Shown: in pieces, positions 25,969 to 34,819 of the stretch
Layout of the letters: each line of letters begins with the position of its first letter
Position numbering within the stretch: position 1 is the first letter of the stretch
Origin: Frankia sp. R82
Lineage (GTDB): Bacteria > Actinomycetota > Actinomycetes > Frankiales > Frankiaceae
Assembly: GCF_023716925.1 (NCBI RefSeq)
Contig: NZ_JAMQQG010000215.1
Coordinates: 1 to 58,516, forward strand
DNA length: 58,516 nt
Direction of reading: 5' to 3'
The notes under the pieces: generated by a model
The model's database searches: none
What the model saw: the letters and a program-made list of their open reading frames with translations, nothing else
Told to the model about the DNA's origin: nothing
Program-made: the position numbers and the translations under genes

Positions 25969-28159
25969 TCAGCCGACGGCCGGTCTGCCCGTGCTCGGTC
26001 CGCCTGCGCTCGGTTGGGCGGCGTGGGTGAGGGCGGTGCCTTCCAGGTCGAGGTTGGGCAGGCGTCGGTCCAGCCAGTGGGGCAGGGCCCAGGCGGAGTG
26101 CCCGAGCAGGGTCAGGACGGCCGGCACGAGTGTAATCCGTACGACGAAGGCGTCGACGAGCACCCCGAACGCCAACGCGAACCCCAGAGATCTGATCACG
26201 GTGTCGGAACCGAAGAGAAGCCGCCGAACACCCCGAACATGATGAGCGCTGCCGCGGTGACGACTCGGGCACTGTTGGCCATGCCGCGGCGCACGGCCCG
26301 GTCCGGATCGTGACCACGGATGTAGTCCTCGTGGATACGGGAGACGAGAAAGACCTCGTAGTCCATGGCAAGGCCGAAGAGGATGCCGACGATGAGGATC
26401 GGCAGGAAGCTGACGATGGGGCCGGGCGTCTGGACGTCGAACAGGCTTCCCAGGTGGCCCTGTTCGAAGATCCACACGATGCTGCCGAACGAGGCGCCGA
26501 TGGACAGCAGGAACCCGACCACGGCCTTGACCGGTACCAGGATCGATCGGAAGACCAGCAGCAGCAGCGCCAGGCCGACGATGACGATCAGAAACACCGG
26601 CAGCGCCGAGGTGAGCTTGCTGGACACGTCGATGTTGACGGCCGTCGAGCCGGTCACATAGGCGCTCACGCCGGACTGCTGCCGGGCCTGGGCCGCGGCG
26701 TCCCGGATGGTGGAGACCAACGCCCTGGTCTGCGCGGAGGAGGGGCGTGAGTCGGGTGTCACCGACAGGATGACGACGTCCCCGTCCTTGTTCGCGACGG
26801 GGGTGGACACCGAGGCGACGTTGGCGGCCTTCTGGAGATCGCTGCTGGCCTGCCCCGCGAGGGTGGCGGCGTCGGTGTGGCCGGGGGCGTAGATGACCAG
26901 GGTGAGGGGGCCGTTGAAACCGGCCCCGAACCCGTCGGTGAGCAGGTCGTAGGCACGCCGTTCGGTGGTGGAGGTCGGTTTGCTGCTGCTGTCGGGGAGA
27001 CCGAGGCTCAGCTGCAGCAGTGGCAGCGCGATGACGCCGATGCCGACGACACACGTGATGACAGTCAGCCATGGCTTCGCGGTGACCACGGCCTCCCAGC
27101 GTTCGCCCCCGGTGGGCCGGCCCACCGCGCGCTGCTGGCGTCGGGTCAGGAAGCCGAGCTGGCCCCGGGTGACGCGCGTTCCGAGCAGCGACAGCACCGC
27201 CGGGAGCAGGGTCAGTGACAGCAGCACCGTCACGGCCACGGTGCCGGCCGCCGCCAGGCCCATCACCGTCAGGAACGGGACTCCCACGACTGCGAGGGCG
27301 CACAGCGCGATGATCACAGTGAGTCCGGCGAACACCACCGCGCCGCCGGCCGTCGCGGTGGCCAGCGCGATCGACTCCGGCACCGCCATCCCGTCGTGTA
27401 GCTGCTGGCGGTGCCGGGACAGGATGAACAGGGTGTAGTCGATGCCGGCGGCGAGGCCGAGCATCAGGGCCAGCGTCGGTGCCGTGCTGTTCAGCGACAC
27501 CGCACCGGACAGTGCCGTGATTCCGAGCAGCCCCGCTCCCACCCCGAACAGCGCCATGAGCAGGGGCATCCCGGCCGAGACGAGGGAACCGAAGGCGATC
27601 GCGAGGACCACGAAGGCGATGATCACCCCGTACAGCTCGGTGTTGCTGTTCTTGGTTGTGGTGGAGACGACGCCACCCGAGTACTCGACCTGGAGCCCGG
27701 CATCGGTGGCCGGCTTCGCCGCCGCCTGAAGCGCGTCCTTGGCCTCCTGGCTGACCTGATCGGCTGACACCGCGTACGCGACGTCGACGAAGGCGATCCG
27801 GCCGTCCTGGCTCACGGTCGCCCTGTCGTACGGCGTGACCCCGATGACCTCGGGGCCTTCGCGATCTGCGCGAGCGAGGCCTTCGCCGCCGCGGTATAGG
27901 CGGTGTCGGTGACCTTGTGGCTCGGCGGGGCGGCGACGACGATGCGTGCGCTGGCACCGCCGGTGCCGAGAAACTTCCCGGCCAGCAGATCGAGGGCCTG
28001 CTGGGACTCGGTCCCCGGGATCAAGAGCGAGCTGCTTGTGGGGCCGGAGAGGGCCCCGGCGAGCCCGCCCAGAACGGCCAGCAACAGGACCCAGACGGCG
28101 AGCATCGCACGCCGATTTCGGGCGCTCCACGTGCCGAGCCTGTACAGCAGGTTGGTCAT
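25969..28159 (-). pseudogene. MMPL/RND-family membrane transporter with two frameshifts
   Basis: Three frames together spell one MMPL transporter of about 730 residues. The first piece starts at ATG 28159 (MTNLLYRLGTWSARNRRAM, first membrane helix) and runs to about 27857. The second carries 'LYGVIIAFVVLAIAFGSLVS', GLAAGIDYTLFILSRHR and FGLAMDYEVFLVSRI, and runs to about 26217. The third ends with GFALAFGVLVDAFVVRITLV at 25969. The frames join if one G is restored in 27850-27857 and one C in 26212-26220. MMPL proteins export lipids or drugs by proton motive force. Both lesions are single-base losses beside short G or C runs, so sequencing error is as likely as true decay. It is divergent from the hydrolase at 28369. 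Confidence 0.8.
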
Positions 28160-28291
28160 GACGGGACTCCGGGTGTCGGACCTGGGTGAGGCGTTGGACA
28201 CGGTTGCCCTTATGCGCCTGCCCGTCGGCGCCCGATGGCCTGGCCGGCCGGCGCGGATGGGCACCGCCTTCGCCAGCGGAGCCTAGCCTAT

Positions 28292-28309
28292 ATTTCCCGC
28301 CCGAGAAAT
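28292..28309. promoter_or_regulatory. Palindromic operator candidate, site 1 (MMPL/hydrolase divergent region)
   Basis: ATTTCCCGCCCGAGAAAT is a near-palindrome (7 of 9 half-site positions) inside a wider symmetric sequence flanked by GCCTA and TAGGC. It lies 60 bases upstream of the hydrolase start and about 130 bases upstream of the MMPL start. Related sites occur at 31969-31995 and 44217-44238. Confidence 0.5.
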
Positions 28310-28368
28310 TTCGTCTAGGCTCCGGCGGGTGCGCCGCACTGCCCACATCCATCGAGTAGGAGTCGCGC

Positions 28369-29253
28369 ATGGCAGGACGTTTCCGTCGTGGTCACACCGG
28401 GACGGTCGACCACGACGTGGAGATCCGCGACATCGACGTTCCGGTCGGTGACGCGTCGATTCGGACGAGGCTGTACCGGCCGACCGCGGCGGCGGGCACG
28501 ACGGCGCTGCTCTGGATGCACGGTGGCGGTTTCTCCGGCGGATCGATCGACATGCCGGAAGGGGACGCGGTGTCCCGGGCGTTCGCGCGCGGGGGGGTGA
28601 CCGTGCTCAGTGTCGACTACCGACGGGTGCCGCCGCTGAGCCGGGTGCGACGGTGGCGCGGCGCGGCGGCGGTGCGGTTCCCGACCCCCGTACTCGACTG
28701 CCTCGCCGCCTGGCACCGGCTCGCGGCCGAAGCGGAGTCGCTGGGGCTTGCGGCCGAGCGGATCTTCGTGGGCGGGGCGAGCGCCGGTGCCAACCTCGCC
28801 GTCATGAGCACGCTACGGGCCGCGACCGAGGGGCTGGCGGCACCGGCCGGGCTGCTGTTGGCCTACCCGCTGCTGCATCCCGTGCTGCCGGCCGGGCCGC
28901 CCGCGGCCGGCCAGGGTCTGCGTACCCGGTTGCTGGGCCGTGTCGGGCAACGCGCGGTTCGGATGATGGCAGCCAACTTCGTCGGGGCGGCGAACCTAGC
29001 CCGCGTCGCTGAGGCGTTCGCGCGACCGGCGGACCTCGACGGCCTCCCACCCACGGTGATAGTCACCGGCGAGCACGACCCGCTGCGCCCGTCGGGGGAG
29101 GCCTTCGCCGACGCGCTGCGTTCCCACCGGGTCGAGGTCGACTGTCAGCTGGAGCCGGACGTGCGTCACGGCCACCTCAACCATCCCGCCACGGTGCCCT
29201 TCGACCACACGATGTCGACCTTCAGTACCTGGCTGGCCGCACACGGCGGGTGA
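28369..29253 (+). CDS. Alpha/beta hydrolase, hormone-sensitive-lipase type
   Basis: The 294-residue protein has the HSL/acetyl-hydrolase signature: oxyanion-hole motif HGGG (51-54, LLWMHGGGFSGGS), nucleophile elbow GGASAGAN (Ser138), the Asp in GEHDPLRPS near 230, and the His in 'VRHGHLNHPA' near 270. No signal peptide is seen, so it acts in the cytosol on a short-chain ester, possibly an acetylated sugar or a drug. It is divergent from the MMPL transporter gene and carries operator-like site 1 in its promoter. The next gene, galK, is convergent 25 bases downstream. Confidence 0.82.
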   Translation: MAGRFRRGHTGTVDHDVEIRDIDVPVGDASIRTRLYRPTAAAGTTALLWMHGGGFSGGSIDMPEGDAVSRAFARGGVTVLSVDYRRVPPLSRVRRWRGAAAVRFPTPVLDCLAAWHRLAAEAESLGLAAERIFVGGASAGANLAVMSTLRAATEGLAAPAGLLLAYPLLHPVLPAGPPAAGQGLRTRLLGRVGQRAVRMMAANFVGAANLARVAEAFARPADLDGLPPTVIVTGEHDPLRPSGEAFADALRSHRVEVDCQLEPDVRHGHLNHPATVPFDHTMSTFSTWLAAHGG

Positions 29254-29278
29254 CGGCGCAGAGCAGGTGAACGTGCGG

Positions 29279-30430
29279 TCAGCAGACGCGGGTCGCGCCG
29301 TGGGATGGGCGGGTTTCGAAGGCTCGTGGCGGGGTGAGGCCGTGGGTCTTGAAGGCTGCTGTCACCGCGGTGGTTGCGGTGGGGACGGCTGCGTCGGGTA
29401 GTAGGGCGATTGTGCAGCCGCCGAAGCCGCCGCCGGTCATGCGGGCGGCGTGGGCGCCGGCGTCGAGCAGGGTGTCGACGGCGAGGTCGAGCTCGGGGCA
29501 GGAGATCTGGAAGTCGTCGCGCATGGATGCCTGTGATGCGGCGAAGGTCTCGCCGAGGCCGGTCAGGTCGTTGTGGCGCAGCGCGGTCACCGTCGTCCGG
29601 ACGCGGTCGATCTCGGTGACCACATGCCGGGCGATGCGCTGTTGCTCACCGACCAGTGTGGTTTCCACCGCGGTGAGGGTGGTGTCGCGCAGGGCCTGGA
29701 CGCCGAGGGTGCGGGCGGCGTCTTCGCAGGTGGTGCGCCGGCGGGCGTAGGCGCCGTGGGCGTGGGTGTGGCTGATGCGGGTGTCGACGACCAGCAGGGC
29801 CAGGCCTGTGTCCTGGCCGGGTAGTGGTACGGGTTCGAAGGTCAGTGATCGGCAGTCGAGTAGTAGTGCGTGGTCGGTCTGGCCGTGCATGGCGGCCATC
29901 TGGTCCATGATGCCGACGGGGGCGCCGACCATGTCCGTTTCGGCTCGGCGGGCCGCGGCTGCCAGGGTGGTGCGGTCGGGTTCCAGGCCGGTGAGTTCGG
30001 CTGCGGCCAGTGTGACGGCGCAGGTGAGTGCCGCCGAGGAGGACAGTCCGGCTCCGGGTGGGACCTGTGAGGTGACGACGATGTCCAGGCCGGGCTGCCT
30101 GGTCTGTGGCCAGCCCAGTGCCCACAGTGCGCCCAGGACGTAGGCGGGCCAGCCGGTCACGGCGCCGGGCCGCAGGTCGTCTGTGTGTAGGGCGGCTCCG
30201 CCTGGGCGGTCCAGGGACAGGCAGGTGAGCAGGTCGTCGTCGCGCGGCGCCACCGCGACCAGCGTGGCGGAGTCGAGGGCGAAGGGGAGGACCAGGCCGT
30301 CGTTGTAGTCGGTGTGTTCACCCATCAGGTTGACCCGGCCCGGGGCGGCCCACACCCCTGCCGGGGGGCGGCCCAGGCGCGCGCGGAACTCGGTGGCGAG
30401 CCGGGCCGCGAGGGCGTCGCGGTCGTTCAT
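29279..30430 (-). CDS. galK: Galactokinase
   Basis: The 383-residue GHMP kinase shows all family motifs: the galactokinase signature APGRVNLMGEHTDYNDGL (residues 29-46), the ATP loop PPGAGLSSSAAL near 125-136, and the C-terminal ARMTGGGFGGCTIAL near 335. It makes galactose 1-phosphate in the Leloir pathway. ATG 30430 overlaps the galT stop (ATGA), so translation is coupled. No galE or galM is found in this window; UDP-galactose recycling must use a gene elsewhere. Confidence 0.95.
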   Translation of the reverse strand: MNDRDALAARLATEFRARLGRPPAGVWAAPGRVNLMGEHTDYNDGLVLPFALDSATLVAVAPRDDDLLTCLSLDRPGGAALHTDDLRPGAVTGWPAYVLGALWALGWPQTRQPGLDIVVTSQVPPGAGLSSSAALTCAVTLAAAELTGLEPDRTTLAAAARRAETDMVGAPVGIMDQMAAMHGQTDHALLLDCRSLTFEPVPLPGQDTGLALLVVDTRISHTHAHGAYARRRTTCEDAARTLGVQALRDTTLTAVETTLVGEQQRIARHVVTEIDRVRTTVTALRHNDLTGLGETFAASQASMRDDFQISCPELDLAVDTLLDAGAHAARMTGGGFGGCTIALLPDAAVPTATTAVTAAFKTHGLTPPRAFETRPSHGATRVC

Positions 30431-31401
30431 GTCAGCACCGCCCGCAGGGCGGCGGCGGCCTGCTCGGGTGCCACGTCGGCCAGGAACGCGCCGCCGGCGA
30501 GCTCCGAGCCGGCCAGGTACTTGAGTCTGGTCGCGGACCGGTGCGGTGGTGCGAACTCGATGTGCAGGTGGGAGATCGGGTCCCAGTCGCGTTCGTCGTC
30601 GGTCGGCCGGGCGTGCATGGCCATCACGTAGGGCAGTGAGAAACCGAACAGCAGGTCGTAGCCCCGGGTCAGCCGTGACAGCAGGTCGGCGAGGTCGGCC
30701 CGCTCGTCCTCGCGAAGCGAGCCCAGGTCCGGTCGGTGGGTGCGCGGGACCACATGCACCTCGTAGGGGAACCGGGCCCAGAACGGGACGAACGCGATCG
30801 CGGTCGGGGCCGCCAGGACACACCGTGGACCGGCCATCTCCGCCGCGACGACATCGCATTCCACGCACCGGCCGGTGCGGTCGCGGTAGGCGATGGCGGC
30901 CCGCAGCTCGCGGGCGGGTCGGGGCGGTACCTCCGGATAGGCGTAGATCTGACCATGCGGATGGGCCAGGGTCACCCCGATGACCTCACCCTTGTTCTCG
31001 AACGGCATGACATAGGAGACGCCGGGCGTCGCGCCGAGAACGGCGACCCGGTCGGCCCAGACGTCGACAAGCATCCGCACGCGGTCGGTCGGCAGGTCGG
31101 CGAAGGTCGTGTCGTGGTCGTCGGAGTAGACCACCACCTCGCAGCGGCCGAACGCCGGCGCCACCGGGTACAACTCGGTCCCCGCCACCTCGGGCACCGG
31201 GGGGTGGGGTGACAGCGACGGGAAGCGGTTGTCGAACGTCACCACCTCGTAGGCCGCGAGCGGCACCTCGGTCAGCCGGCCGCCGGGACGGGTCGGGCAC
31301 AACGGACAGCCGTCGGTTGGTGGCTTGTACAGCCGATCCTGGCGGTGGGTCGCGAACGTCACCCACTCGTCGGCGGTCGGGTCGTACCGGCGCTCGGCCA
31401 T
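30427..31401 (-). CDS. galT: Galactose-1-phosphate uridylyltransferase
   Basis: The 324-residue HIT-superfamily enzyme has the zinc/substrate N-terminal region CPLCPTRPGG near 31-40, 'VMPFENKGEVIGVTLAHPHGQ' near 135-155 with the active-site HPH-G-Q, ECDVVAAE near 185, and C-terminal 'HLHIEFAPPHRS'. It exchanges UMP between UDP-glucose and galactose 1-phosphate. ATG 31401 overlaps the stop of a small upstream reading frame (TGATG), and the galT stop overlaps galK, so three genes are coupled. The longer frame to 31752 overlaps that small gene in another frame and was rejected. Confidence 0.93.
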   Translation of the reverse strand: MAERRYDPTADEWVTFATHRQDRLYKPPTDGCPLCPTRPGGRLTEVPLAAYEVVTFDNRFPSLSPHPPVPEVAGTELYPVAPAFGRCEVVVYSDDHDTTFADLPTDRVRMLVDVWADRVAVLGATPGVSYVMPFENKGEVIGVTLAHPHGQIYAYPEVPPRPARELRAAIAYRDRTGRCVECDVVAAEMAGPRCVLAAPTAIAFVPFWARFPYEVHVVPRTHRPDLGSLREDERADLADLLSRLTRGYDLLFGFSLPYVMAMHARPTDDERDWDPISHLHIEFAPPHRSATRLKYLAGSELAGGAFLADVAPEQAAAALRAVLT

Positions 31402-31691
31402 CACGCGCCGTCCACACCACGGCGAGCCTCGGCCGGGGAATCCGGACCGGCCGCCGGGAGCTGGCCAGCTGCCGGGAGGCGGTAGTAGGTGATCCGCCGA
31501 CCGTCCGGGAGGGCTGCCACCCGCCGCAGCAGGCCCGTCCGGGTGCCCGGGACCTGCACGACCGATCCGGAGACACCGTCGTCCGGACCGCCGGACACCC
31601 GCGGCCTGTCCGGGCTCAGCTCGTCCGGCCGGCCCCACTCGCCTGGCCGGTCCGGCCCACGGGGCGCTTCGATGGCCTCGGGTCCCTGCAC
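31401..31691 (-). CDS. Small protein of unknown function leading the gal operon
   Basis: From GTG 31691 the frame gives 96 residues. The first half is Pro/Gly/Asp-rich and probably disordered; the second half, from VVQVPGTRTGLLRRVAALP through GRRITYYRLPAAGQL, looks like a short folded unit. GAGGAGA lies 8 bases before the GTG, and the stop overlaps the galT start as TGATG. Both features support real translation. No family is recognised. It might be a regulator or a coupling leader for galT; there is no direct evidence for either. Confidence 0.5.
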   Translation of the reverse strand: MQGPEAIEAPRGPDRPGEWGRPDELSPDRPRVSGGPDDGVSGSVVQVPGTRTGLLRRVAALPDGRRITYYRLPAAGQLPAAGPDSPAEARRGVDGA

Positions 31692-31945
31692 ATCGTCTCC
31701 TCTGTTCCGGCCGCCTGCTCTGTGGGGCTCCGGGCGCTCGCGCGACCGGCACCGCTGCGGTCCGTCGGGTCCGCCGCCGGAGTTCGGGATCCGCTGCTGT
31801 TGACCTGCGCGCTCGGCAGCTGAGGGGGCGCCAGACGAGCAGGAGGTGAACCTGTGGCCCTGGGACCGTCTACAGCGGTGATCCCACAACGTCCAACGAC
31901 TGCGGTCCGGACGCGCCGGGCCTGCCAACAGCCCATCGCCGTGAC

Positions 31946-31995
31946 TTGACCGCCGGGATACTCGCTAGTATTTTCTCCCGCAAGGGAGATATTAG
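31946..31995. promoter_or_regulatory. Promoter with palindromic operator, site 2 (gal/GH2 divergent region)
   Basis: TTGACC (31946-31951) and TATTTT (31969-31974) with a 17-base spacer look like a vegetative promoter toward the GH2 gene. Directly on and after the -10 lies a palindrome: GCTAGTATTTT, CTCCC (31975-31979), GCAA, GGGAG (31984-31988), ATATTAGC. Its right half GGGAGATATTAG matches GGGAAATATTAG of site 3. The rest of the gene-free stretch 31692-32206 shows nothing else I can name. The same operator could also act on the divergent gal operon. Confidence 0.55.
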
Positions 31996-32206
31996 CTGCC
32001 AGAGGCGCGTTGCGGGTGGTGTTCGGCATCACAGCGAAGCGCACCCGGGGGGCGGGCGCCTGGCTGGTCCGCGGGAAGAGGGTCGCCACGGGCTCCGAGG
32101 GGCGCCACCGCAGGCGGCCGAACCGATTCTCGATCATGGTCGCCGGCTGATCCGGGGCCATCCGCCGTACGGCCCCGGCCGGCGGGCCGCGTGTGTAGGA
32201 GGCTGC

Positions 32207-34693
32207 ATGATCCGCGAGTCGTTCAACCAGGGCTGGCGCATCAGCAGAAAGCGCGGTGACGGCTCGGAGGTGTCGGTCGGCCCGGTGACGGTTCCTTACG
32301 ATGCCATGTTGTTCGAACAGCGGGACCCGAAGACCGTCAACAGTTATAACACCGGATACTTTCCCGGAGGCGTCTACCGGTATTCAAAGACGTTCCGAGC
32401 GGCGCAGGAGTGGCGTGGCCGCAGCATCACCCTGGAGTTCGAGGGTGTGTACCTGCGCTCGGAGGTGTTCGTCAACGGCCGCCTCGCCGGCGGCCGCCCG
32501 TCCGGCTACGCGATATTCCAGGTCGTGTTGGATGATTTTCTTGGCTACGGCGCCGACAACCTGGTCGAAGTCGTCGCGCACAACGACCGCGGGCCGAACG
32601 GCCGCTGGTATACCGGTAGTGGTATCTACCGGCCGGTGCATCTGCTCGTCGGCGACCGCCTGCGGATCACCCCCGACGGTCTCCGGATCAGCACGACGTC
32701 GATCGAGCGCGCCGAGGCGATTGTCGACGTCGCGATCGAGATCGTCAACGACGGTACCGAGGGCCGCACGGTGACGGCCACCACCACTCTGCGCGGCCCG
32801 AGTGCCAGCACCGGGCCGATCGAGGAGCGGCTGTCGGTCGAATCCGGCGAGACGAAGACGTTGCGCCAGCGCGTCGCGGTGCCGGCGCCGGCGCTGTGGT
32901 CACCGGAGAGCCCGCAGCTTTACACCGCGAGCGTTGCCCTGTCCGACGGCGACCAAGTCGTCGACGAGGCCGTCGCCGATTTCGGAATCCGCACGCTGGC
33001 CGTGGACGCCCGCCGCGGCCTGCGCATCAACGGCCAGCCGGTGAAACTGCGCGGGGCGGCCATCCACCATGACAACGGCGTCATCGGTGCGCACACGTTG
33101 GATGCGGCCGAGGAGCGCCGGGTCCGCATCCTGTGGGAAAGCGGCTTCAACGCGATCCGCAGCGCGCACAACCCGGTGTCCCGGGCGACCCTGCGCGCCT
33201 GCGACCGGTATGGCGTACTCGTCATGGACGAGCTCACCGACGTGTGGTGGGGGCCAAAGAGCAGCGCCGACTACTCCGCGGAGTTCGAGCAGTGGTGGGA
33301 GCGGGATCTCGAGTCGCTCGTCGCGAAGGATTTCAACCACCCGTCGGTGATTCTCTACTCCATCGGCAACGAGATCCCCGAGACCGCGACCGCGCGGGGC
33401 ATCCAGCGCAACCGTGAGATGGCCGAACGCACTCGCGAGCTCGATCCGACCCGTCTCGTGACCAACTGCATCAACGGATTCCTCAACCTGATCTTTCGCA
33501 AGAAGAAGAACGAGAAATCCGAGCCGGCCGTCGCCGACCGTACGGGTGGCGACGCCCCGAACAAGAACCTCATCGCCGTGCTCAACCTCCTCATGGGGGT
33601 CCTGCATCCGGCGCTTCGCCACATCGTCCGGCTGCCGGCGGTCGATCGGCGCACCCGTGACTCCTTCGCCGCCCTCGACGTCGCCGGGTACAACTACATG
33701 GTCGGCCGCTATCGAAAAGACGCGAAGCTTCACCCCGAGCGGGTGATCGTCGGCAGTGAGACCGGGCCGACGGAGACGGTCTCGATCTGGCGCGAGATCG
33801 AGACCATGCCGCACGTCATCGGTGACTTCACCTGGACCGGCTGGGACTACATCGGAGAGGCCGAAATCGCGGTGCTCCCGTACAGCCGGCGACCGACCCT
33901 GTTCGGCCCCTGGCCGGCGCTGCTGGCGGGCGAGCCGGTGATCGACATCACCGGGCATCGCCAGACCCAGTCCTACCTCAACGAGATCGCCTGGCAGCTG
34001 CGCAAGGCCCCCTACCTCGCCGTGCAGCCGGTGAACCACTCCGGCGAGAAGCAGTACTCCAACGCCTGGCGAAGCACCAACTCCATCCACAGCTGGAGCT
34101 GGGAGGGCCACGAGGGGCGGACCGCGGTGGTCGAGGTGTACGCCGATGCCGACCGGGTGGACCTGCTGCTCAACGGGGACCTGGTCGGGAGCGCGCCAGC
34201 GGGGCCGGACAAGGACTATCTGGCCACGTTCTCCGTCTCGTACCGGCCCGGGACCCTCACCGCTGTCGCCTATAACGCGGCCGGCAAGGAACTCGGGCGG
34301 GACACTCTTATCAGTGCCGGCGTGGAGCTGCGGCTACAGGTGCGGCCCGAAAGCAGCGAGCTGCACGCCGACGGCGCCGACCTTGCCTACCTCCCGATCG
34401 CGCTCACGGACGCCGCGGGAACAGTGCGTCCCCTGGCCGACCGCACGGTCACGGTCGAGGTGACCGGTGCCGGCACGCTACTCGGGTTCGGGAGTGCCCG
34501 ACCCGTCACCGAGGAGGGCTTCTCGACCGGTCGGCACTCGACCTACTGGGGACGGGCGCTCGCGGTCGTCCGGGCCGGACACGAGGCCGGCGACGTCACG
34601 GTCACCGTGACCGCCGACGGCTGCGAGCCGATGACGGTCGTCATCCCGGTGACGGCCGTGGGTCGCGCCGTCCCCGCGAAGTCCGGTGCGTGA
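32207..34693 (+). CDS. Glycoside hydrolase family 2 (beta-galactosidase/beta-glucuronidase-like)
   Basis: The 828-residue protein has the GH2 layout: N-terminal sugar-binding jelly roll (about 40-170, with 'YFPGGVYRYSKTF' and GSGIYRPVHL), an Ig-like domain (about 180-280), then the TIM barrel beginning near LRGAAIHHDNG. The acid/base is Glu389 in YSIGNEIPE and the nucleophile Glu518 in 'IVGSETGPTE'. C-terminal Ig-like domains end at 828. No signal peptide is seen, so it cleaves imported oligosaccharides in the cytosol. ATG 32207 follows AGGAGGCTGC. The neighbouring galT-galK genes make galactosides an attractive substrate, but this is inference. A decayed copy of its 3' end lies at 39625-39798. 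Confidence 0.88.
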   Translation: MIRESFNQGWRISRKRGDGSEVSVGPVTVPYDAMLFEQRDPKTVNSYNTGYFPGGVYRYSKTFRAAQEWRGRSITLEFEGVYLRSEVFVNGRLAGGRPSGYAIFQVVLDDFLGYGADNLVEVVAHNDRGPNGRWYTGSGIYRPVHLLVGDRLRITPDGLRISTTSIERAEAIVDVAIEIVNDGTEGRTVTATTTLRGPSASTGPIEERLSVESGETKTLRQRVAVPAPALWSPESPQLYTASVALSDGDQVVDEAVADFGIRTLAVDARRGLRINGQPVKLRGAAIHHDNGVIGAHTLDAAEERRVRILWESGFNAIRSAHNPVSRATLRACDRYGVLVMDELTDVWWGPKSSADYSAEFEQWWERDLESLVAKDFNHPSVILYSIGNEIPETATARGIQRNREMAERTRELDPTRLVTNCINGFLNLIFRKKKNEKSEPAVADRTGGDAPNKNLIAVLNLLMGVLHPALRHIVRLPAVDRRTRDSFAALDVAGYNYMVGRYRKDAKLHPERVIVGSETGPTETVSIWREIETMPHVIGDFTWTGWDYIGEAEIAVLPYSRRPTLFGPWPALLAGEPVIDITGHRQTQSYLNEIAWQLRKAPYLAVQPVNHSGEKQYSNAWRSTNSIHSWSWEGHEGRTAVVEVYADADRVDLLLNGDLVGSAPAGPDKDYLATFSVSYRPGTLTAVAYNAAGKELGRDTLISAGVELRLQVRPESSELHADGADLAYLPIALTDAAGTVRPLADRTVTVEVTGAGTLLGFGSARPVTEEGFSTGRHSTYWGRALAVVRAGHEAGDVTVTVTADGCEPMTVVIPVTAVGRAVPAKSGA

Positions 34694-34715
34694 CCGGGGC
34701 GGCAGCCGGCCCCGG
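34694..34715 (+). terminator. Hairpin after the GH2 gene
   Basis: CCGGGGC (34694-34700) and GCCCCGG (34709-34715) form a perfect 7-base stem with an 8-base loop immediately after the GH2 stop codon. No T-run follows, as is usual in high-GC actinobacteria. It may end the GH2 transcript or reduce readthrough into the solute-binding-protein gene. Confidence 0.45.
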
Positions 34716-34819
34716 CCCGTCTCGTCGTGGGGCCCAGGCCGCCGCGGCGATCCATGTAACCCCTGCCTCGCCGCCCATCGATCGGCGCACGGGGAAGAAC
34801 TTCTGAGAGGACAACCCAG

